The notes under the pieces were generated by a model. The model was given only the letters and a program-made list of their open reading frames with translations, made no database searches and was not told where the DNA came from. Both the position numbers and the translations under genes were made by a program. Positions 59,001 to 64,000 of a stretch of 64,000 nt of DNA are shown in pieces. The DNA lies in assembly GCA_018466975.1 (NCBI GenBank), contig CM031563.1, positions 2,108,001 to 2,172,000 on the forward strand, read 5' to 3'. The DNA is from Sparassis latifolia (lineage: Eukaryota; Basidiomycota; Agaricomycetes; Polyporales; Sparassidaceae). Each line of letters starts with the position of its first letter. Position 1 is the stretch's first letter.

Positions 59001-59227
59001 AATGTTAGAAACTGATCCTATTGAGAATAGGCATGACTAATCTGACTCTCATCCTCGTCATGAGATACATGGATATCACCGACTGCCAGGGAAGCACGCT
59101 TCTTTGCGCTCGCCCTGCGAGGTAGAGGAGGGAGAGCTTCTAAAGCGACCTTATCGGGCTTTGACCGAGACCTCAGAGTGCGAGGTTCAATGACATCTGG
59201 AGGACCGGTGTCTTTCCTCCGAGCCAT
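56009..59227 (-). pseudogene. unknown multi-exon gene, broken by TGA codons
   Basis: I do not recognise the family. It starts MARRKDTGPPDVIEPRTLRS at 59227 and ends DDVGALFDDPVYYDE with TAA at 56011-56009. Readable exons in order: SKPDKVALEALPPLPRRASA; PPKPRPKPKPKGKGKK followed by a HDAADE repeat (about 58930-58850, frame uncertain); KQPLRKSTVQTTHSTVEEVN; DVALPRSKRTQRDPVTDMVP and an acidic stretch (58620-58260); KLFKNVDPDDEDGREAVIKS and ITARMMSAKDQFTDL (58110-57940); VKKLVKDNGLDVRTFLDFLT (57740); HFSLEGFNLPTKFGHSIVVE, NPRDRYQRIFTGMMQETL (57640-57515); PARIPAPGPDFNYKNLKTNE (57350); LLVLDPCHALIPLVINAEGT, a Ser/Glu-rich stretch, EVIPVIRDIRG, and a Pro/Ser/His-rich tail. Introns of about 50 bp separate them. 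TGA at 56602-56600 and 56242-56240 interrupt the last exon at probable CGA codons. The rest is well kept, so the loss may be recent. Confidence 0.6.
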
Positions 59228-59934
59228 ATTGCAGGTTGTCTGCGAGGGAAGGTGATTAGACAGACATGCGCGAACATGCCGAGGACGGGATAGTACAGAG
59301 GATGCGAGCGAAGGTAACTTACCAGACAATGCTCACGTTTTGAGGATGTCGGACGACGACAATACAGTTGCTGAGAGATCTGTCTGTTCAGATTACTGAA
59401 AAAAGATCAGACTCATCAGAAAACAAAGTGCGGAAGTAGTACTCACGAATCGCCATGATGCTTTGTTGTCCTCTTGATATTCACGGGCCGTGGTGGGCTG
59501 CCAACAAGTGTATCACATATTCTACTACTCAGCAAAGTGGACCAAGCCTGGGGCCTGACCATGCACCTTATGCAGAGAAATGCACAGGCATCCCGAGCAC
59601 AGGCCATGCCTTCGCAGAGGAAAACTGTCTGCGAAGGCCGAGACTCATCGGGATCGGGGGTGCACATCTGCGAAGTGACGTTAGCAATGCGGGTGCTGTA
59701 AAAGTGCGTAGACTATCCGCTCGTAGCGCGGAAACTGATGGATGGTCACATCCACTGCGAGCAGGTTGGGTTGGATACGGTGCACGAGGCGCGATCCAGG
59801 TGCACACGAATAAACTCAGCATCATGACCACTCACCGGGACGTGGAATAGCGTCGCCGAGCTTGCTGCATGTGTGAGCCAGCACACATCACCCAGGTGAA
59901 TGACGCATTTCGAAAGGCCGCAAAGGTTTAGCGG
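59228..59934. other. no confident gene
   Basis: Several short overlapping frames exist on both strands (for example 59443-59667 minus and 59455-59850 plus), but none shows a recognisable motif or convincing splice pattern. It probably contains the promoter side of the gene ending at 59227. Confidence 0.4.
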
Positions 59935-60560
59935 CACAAGGCTCTGCATCCAGCACATCGCTGGGTCAGTGTCTGCAGGAGGACGTCCTTGTCGTGTTCT
60001 GGCCCACATCGATGCATGCGAATCGGACGATGCGGCTGTTAAATGAGCAAAGAGAACCGTGAGGTGCACGCAAGATATGGGAAATAAATATAAGTACATA
60101 CGTAGTGACGGTGGAGTGTCAAGGAGAGCATGGACAGGGATAGAAACCTGGATAGAAATAATTGTAGATCAGACGAATCGGCTGGTAGACAAGCAAGGAG
60201 AACTGTAAGATGCATGCACGATATGGGATATAAAGAGAAATACGTACGTAGTGATGGTGGAGCGACAAGGAGAACACGGAGAGGGATAGACACTTGGATA
60301 AAGATGATTGCAGACTGAACGAGATGGACAAAATGATATGCACAGCAGGAAGACAGTAGATCGATGAGAGAAACTTGAAGTGGGAAGTCCTAAGTCCGAA
60401 AATGGGAAGTCCTGGTGGCAGGCTCTCAAATGTCATACAGCCTTCAAGTTCGTAGTATGTATGAGTCCTCCGTTTGCGCGTACTCTAGTACTCTATCATC
60501 TGGCTACCTGTCATCCACTATGCAATCTCTATCACATACTGATTCCCTCAACAACGTCTC
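59935..60560. repeat. duplicated flank, copy 1 (with an internal extra copy)
   Basis: The segment with TGTCTGCAGGAGGACGTCC, GCATGCGAATCGGACGATGC and ACGCAAGATATGG matches 61360-61560. A partial extra copy lies at 60165-60300. The following segment GGGAAGTCCTAAGTCCGAAA with GGCAGGCTCTCAAA (60375-60440) matches 61670-61725. A Rho-like fragment follows directly on the right. Confidence 0.8.
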
Positions 60561-60621
60561 AGTCAAGGTGCAACTCGGCCTTCTCCTTGCTTTCTGACTA
60601 TCCCGCCCTGGTTGGTTGACT

Positions 60622-61045
60622 CGTGCAGTGGATAGAAGAAGTGTGCTCCATCCATCCCTGTCATCCTCGTCGGCTGCAAATCCTACTTCCACCAACCAGA
60701 AAGTATGTCCATCTCCTCTTCATCAACCTCACTCTCACACTCCCTCTCATCCCCACCCATCTACCCTCCACTTGCCACTCATTACCTCCCACCCTACTAA
60801 TGCCGAACCCACCCAGACTTCCCCCAAGCTTCCTCCCCTGCCTTCATCTGGTGCGCCGATGCCGAGCGCATCGCCCCGGATATCCACGTGCCCGCCTACA
60901 AAGAATGCAGTGCGCTGCAGGTCGAGTCGAGGGCGTCAATGACATGTTCAATGCTATGACGTGTGCGAGCATGCTCATGCGCGAGGGTGTCCCTGTGCAC
61001 ATCCCCGCCGCCCACCACGAGCGCAGCTGCCGCATGGTGTGCTAG
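60622..61045 (+). pseudogene. Rho-family small GTPase, C-terminal fragment
   Basis: The plus strand reads WIEEV then, in a shifted frame, IPVILVGCKSYFHQPES, which is the Rho-type 'W..EV....P..LVG.K.DL' region including the G4-like position. A possible intron runs from the GTATGT at about 60701 to before 60845. Then DAERIAPDIHVPAYKECSAL matches the 'YKECSAL' G5 region, and after another frameshift EGVNDMFNAMTCASMLMREG and SCRMVC close the protein. The usual 'GE.V..VF..A.RA.L' helix and a cysteine close to the end (a CAAX-like position) are recognisable. The G1-G3 half is absent and at least two frameshifts are present, so it is not functional. It sits right after a segment that is duplicated in front of the eIF5-like fragment. 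Confidence 0.65.
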
Positions 61046-61359
61046 CCGCGGTGCCTGGTTCTGGCGGTGTAGATTTACGGAGTGATAGTTTTTGTTGATT
61101 GAGTGTGTGTACATGGATGGACGCTCGAGTATGATGAGTACGACATGTACGTATGGTATCTTGCATGGTTTCAGCTACTATTCTACATCCCCGGCAGACT
61201 CACACTTCTGTCTCGTCTTGTACCGTCTCCTCTGGATCCCTCCATGTATACTAAATAACGTGCAGTACTGACCGCAACTATGCATCATATCGTTCGCTTT
61301 CTCAGCAGTTTGGTGGTGTGGCTGGATGGGTGAATGATGAGTTTCGAGAGGTTGACCTC

Positions 61360-61800
61360 GCAAGGCTTTGTGTCCGGCACATCGCTTGGCCCGTGTCTGC
61401 AGGAGGACGTCCTCGATGTGCTCTGGCCCACATTGTTGCATGCGAATCGGACGATGCGGCTGGTAGAGGAGCAAACAGAACCATGAGGCGCACGCAAGAT
61501 ATGGAAAATGAAGATAAGTACATACGTCGTGACGCCGTGATGCGATGGAGCGATGAACACAACACAGAGAGGTATAGAAATGATTGCAGCCTGAACGAGA
61601 TGGACGAGACGATACGCACTGCAGCAGGAGGATAGTAGATCGATGGGGTATTGTGGAAAGAAATTTGTAGTGGGAAGTCCTAAGTCCGAAAATGGGAAGT
61701 CCTGTTGGCAGGCTCTCAAACGTCGTACAGCCTTCAAAGCTTCAAGTTCGTATGTACGAGTACTCCTCTGTTTGCTAGCACTCCACCATCCACCGGTTAT
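61360..61800. repeat. duplicated flank, copy 2
   Basis: It matches 59935-60110 and 60300-60480 in the same order, with the extra internal copy missing. An eIF5-like fragment follows on the right, in the position the Rho fragment takes after copy 1. Confidence 0.8.
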
Positions 61801-61917
61801 CCACGGTGCAGTCTCCGTCAAATAGCTGCGCTCAGTCTCATTTCGCCGGTGCATGGCCCAGTGCGCAGACACCTTTCTGCCTTGTGTTACTTTGCCTGAC
61901 CTTTCTCCTTCCGCAGC

Positions 61918-62433
61918 ATGTCTCTTCTGTTGACCAAGATAGAAGGCACTGGCAACGGCATCAAGACTGTTGTACCCAACATGTCTGATGTCACCCGCGC
62001 GCTAAGCTGACCGCCCATGTACCCTACCAAGTTCTTCGCCTGTGAAGTTGGCGTGCAGACGTCGTTCGACGAGAAGAACGATGGCTACATTGTTAACGGC
62101 GCGCATGATGTAACCAAGCTGCACGAGCTTCTGGATGGGTTCATCGACAAGTTCGTGCTGTGCAAGTCATGCAAGACCCCCCAGATAGATCTCATCATCA
62201 CCAAGAATGATGAGATCATCCGTGACTGCAAGGCGTGTGGCGAGCGCACTGGCATCGACATACGCTATAAGCTGATGATGTTCATTCTCAAAAACCCGCC
62301 CAAGGCCAGCTCAAAGAAGAGCAAGGGAACAAAACAGGCCAGCGGCGATGGCAGCCCGAGCCTTAGCGCTAATGGCGATGGCCATAAGAACGGCGACGCT
62401 GCAGATGAGGCAGACGTTGCTCCTTTGCTATGA
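61918..62433 (+). pseudogene. TIF5-like: eIF5 N-terminal domain, truncated, one in-frame stop
   Basis: eIF5 is the GTPase-activating protein of eIF2 in translation initiation. The frame reads LLTKIEGTGNGIKTVVPNMS, DVTRALS, a TGA at 62008-62010, then PPMYPTKFFACEVGVQTSFD, DGYIVNGAHDVTKLHELLDG, FIDKFVLCKSCKTPQIDL, DCKACGERTGIDIRYKLMMF and ILKNPP. The two CX2C pairs of the zinc ribbon are intact. The family has Arg-Pro-Pro at the stop, so TGA is a CGA change. The first about 20 residues are missing, although CCGCAG just before 61917 resembles an acceptor site. The protein ends after a Lys/Ser/Gly/Asp-rich linker at residue 172, whereas eIF5 is about 400 residues; the C-terminal HEAT/W2 domain is absent. 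It is a captured or duplicated fragment, not the housekeeping gene. Confidence 0.88.
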
Positions 62434-63049
62434 ACTCAGGATGTCCTGCTTGAGGGCATCATACAGATCGCATATGCTGCCCGTGAAATCTTCCAGTATG
62501 TCACAATACATAGTTCTGACGTTCGTGTTCTGACCGCACTGAAACACCTTGTACAATCCATCTCATTTCCAGGGCACATGCCGTTCTAACTCTAACTCGG
62601 CGTATGCTAGCCCGCACTTACAGGCACCGAACGGCTTGCTTCGACTAGTGTAGTCACTTGCCGCGATTGGCTATTCCGAGCGTGAAGACTTAGCAAGGTA
62701 ATCCCCTCTGTTTTCGAGCCCACAGACACTCGCTGAATTGTTCGCATTCACAGCTCATCGCCCAATCCATCCCTATGTCTTTCGCCGGCCAACTGCTCAT
62801 TATTGATGGTTGAGCTCGTCGGCAGATCGGCCTTCCTCTCGTTCGATATTCCCTCAGAAAACACCCCCCTCGCACGTCCACCTGATTCAACCTTCCGATG
62901 TTCCCCGCAAGTGGCGACCTCACAGCACAAAACATCTCCATCTGCCTGGGCCAGAGTGATTGGTGACACTTCCTGGATGCCTCAACTTCACGCAGTCAGA
63001 TCCATCCCGGGGGTCGCGCAGAAGGTCCTGAAATTCGATCTTCACGCCC
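62434..63049. other. spacer before the KDZ CxC1 gene
   Basis: A plus-strand frame begins at about 62803 (MVELVGRSAFLSFDIPSENT) and runs into the transposase region, but this part has no recognisable domain. The true start of the transposase may lie here. Confidence 0.4.
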
Positions 63050-64000
63050 TCTACAATGAGCACCCCGCTCTGACGACCCATTCGCACTCCCCACCGACTT
63101 TGCATCCATCCCTGACCCTCCCAAGGCTGCCACTTTTGATGGGCTGTATACCTCTTACGTCGAAGAGGATCCAGGTGTTCGATCCGGGTGAGAGGGCGAG
63201 ATCGGCAGAAGAAGGCATGGCAGTGGAAGAGGTGGGCAACAGAGGTCATCCCATCATTACTGCACCCCCATATGGAGCTCCTTCAATGATCGGACTATTT
63301 GCGTGAATCTGTTAACCAGGAGAAGACATGCACTTGCCGTGGCGAGCATGTGCGAACTCTTCAAGTCATCTGTGTATACTTTGAACGTAAGTAGCAATTT
63401 TTTTTCTTCTGTTTCGTCGCAACCCTCAGGCACTCACATGGCCTCCTCGTTTTAGGTCTATGACATATCACCATCCACGTTTGCCAGTGCTCGCCCACTG
63501 CCCTTCAACTTCTATCTCGCGGCCTTTTCCCATGTGCCCCTCAAGCTCCGACTTTGGCGGTTGACCTCTCCCTGCTCAAGTTTGTTCAAGAACTTTTTGT
63601 GTGGCTGCCGCCTAACACAAAATCCTTCTGCGCCACGCTGGAGTACTTCCTTGGTGAACGCGGATACAAACTGACTACACGGGTATGTATTTTGCCCTAC
63701 GTGAACATTCATGCACTCATTCAGACATTTTAGGACTCATTACATCGGCGCTTTGGCAATGCCCTCCTCTGGTATTCGAATCTCGTCAACGCCACTGATC
63801 GGCATGTTCAAAGCATTCTGGAATGAGCACGGCCTCCCTCGCTGCGTGACGCTTCAACTCCCTCTGCTGCCGAGCAGGCCGAACGTGAGTATCTGCTAGA
63901 CCTCCCCATCTGCGGGGTAAAACTGACTTGAAACCCAGCAGGGCTCCCTGCTTTCCAAGCGTCTAATGATGCAGAAGAGGGGATCGAACCTGATCCCGAA
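63050..64000 (+). pseudogene. CxC1-type KDZ transposase, 5' part, running off the edge
   Basis: Plus-strand pieces in order: DPFALPTDFASIPDPPKAAT and FDGLYTSYVEEDPGVR (63070-63185); after a frameshift RQKKAWQWKRWATEVIPSLL and HPHMELLQ, TGA 63287, SDYLRESVNQEKTCTCRGEH and VRTLQVICVYFE; intron 63387-63455; TGA 63461; VCQCSPTALQLLSRGLFPCA, PTLAVDLSLLKFVQELFVWL, PPNTKSFCATLEYFLGERGY, KLTTR; intron 63683-63733; DSLHRRFGNALLWYSNLVNA; a TGA at about 63824; intron 63885-63941; ASNDAEEGIEPDPE to the edge. The C.C pairs, the 'F..AP..P..AVDL..L.F...LF...PPN' block and the 'GY.L.T.DSL.RRF.NAL.WY..L' block are the CxC1 cysteine-cluster module of KDZ transposases. Three TGA codons and a frameshift mark it as decayed. 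It is a different subfamily from the CxC2 copy at 52385. Confidence 0.85.

Noticed and set aside
40831..64000. Reassignment of TGA to an amino acid in this genome
   Set aside because: TGA appears where both Arg and Trp are expected, TAG stops and frameshifts occur in the same genes, and the relics otherwise look like decayed mobile-element genes. Mutation explains it better than a variant code.
1..64000. tRNA or rRNA genes
   Set aside because: A read-through for T-loop-like GGTTCGA words and conserved rRNA blocks found nothing convincing. A covariance-model search would be needed to exclude degenerate copies.

Overview
The window looks like a gene-poor, heterochromatin-like stretch of a filamentous basidiomycete (Agaricomycetes) genome. 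This rests on very short introns (about 48-70 bp, GT..AG) inside every recognisable coding remnant, and on protein families typical of mushroom-forming fungi: KDZ transposases with cysteine clusters, a TET/JBP-type dioxygenase, BED/hAT transposases, a Gypsy-type Gag and a Zn2Cys6 protein. I cannot name the genus. No bacterial-type operon, rRNA, tRNA or CRISPR was seen. Almost every gene is a relic.

Layout. 0-4.7 kb and 14.2-17.7 kb hold two satellite families in both orientations, a unit of about 168 bp and a 33-bp minisatellite built around GGGCCCA; the 33-bp family returns at 39.3-40.8 kb. 4.7-14.2 kb is a nest of mobile elements: a 4,889-bp LTR element with 836-bp LTRs and a 5-bp target duplication (GTGAT) sits in a minus-strand hAT element, which abuts a plus-strand hAT element, which in turn ends inside a Gypsy gag remnant. 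17.7-39.3 kb is AT-rich and made of tandem arrays (98-bp and 49-bp units), a family of elements with very long terminal inverted repeats (ends CACTTCAGGGTACC/GGTACCCTGAAGTG), small MITE-like elements, one decayed KDZ-like fragment, and large inverted duplications (about 22.6-24.9 kb mirrored at 36.4-39.0 kb).

40.8-53.5 kb is GC-richer and holds five or six decayed genes: an unknown minus-strand gene, a long plus-strand Zn2Cys6/coiled-coil gene, an unknown basic minus-strand gene, a TET/JBP-like 2-oxoglutarate/Fe(II) dioxygenase remnant and the 5' part of a CxC2-type KDZ transposase cut off by a CACTT-ended element. TET/JBP and KDZ genes are known to be linked in basidiomycetes, so this block may be the remains of one KDZ/TET module with accessory genes. 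53.9-55.8 kb holds a 39-bp repeat and a 53-bp satellite with a 212-bp (4-mer) higher-order repeat. 56.0-59.2 kb is a multi-exon unknown gene with in-frame stops. 59.9-62.4 kb has duplicated flanking segments next to a Rho GTPase C-terminal fragment and a truncated eIF5. The window ends inside a CxC1-type KDZ transposase running off the right edge.

A thread through the whole window is the kind of damage. Most in-frame stops in otherwise readable exons are TGA where an arginine (CGA) or tryptophan (TGG) is expected, and all three differences I found between the two LTRs are CpG transitions. That fits mutation of methylated cytosines, in a locus that itself carries a relic of a 5-methylcytosine-oxidase-like gene.
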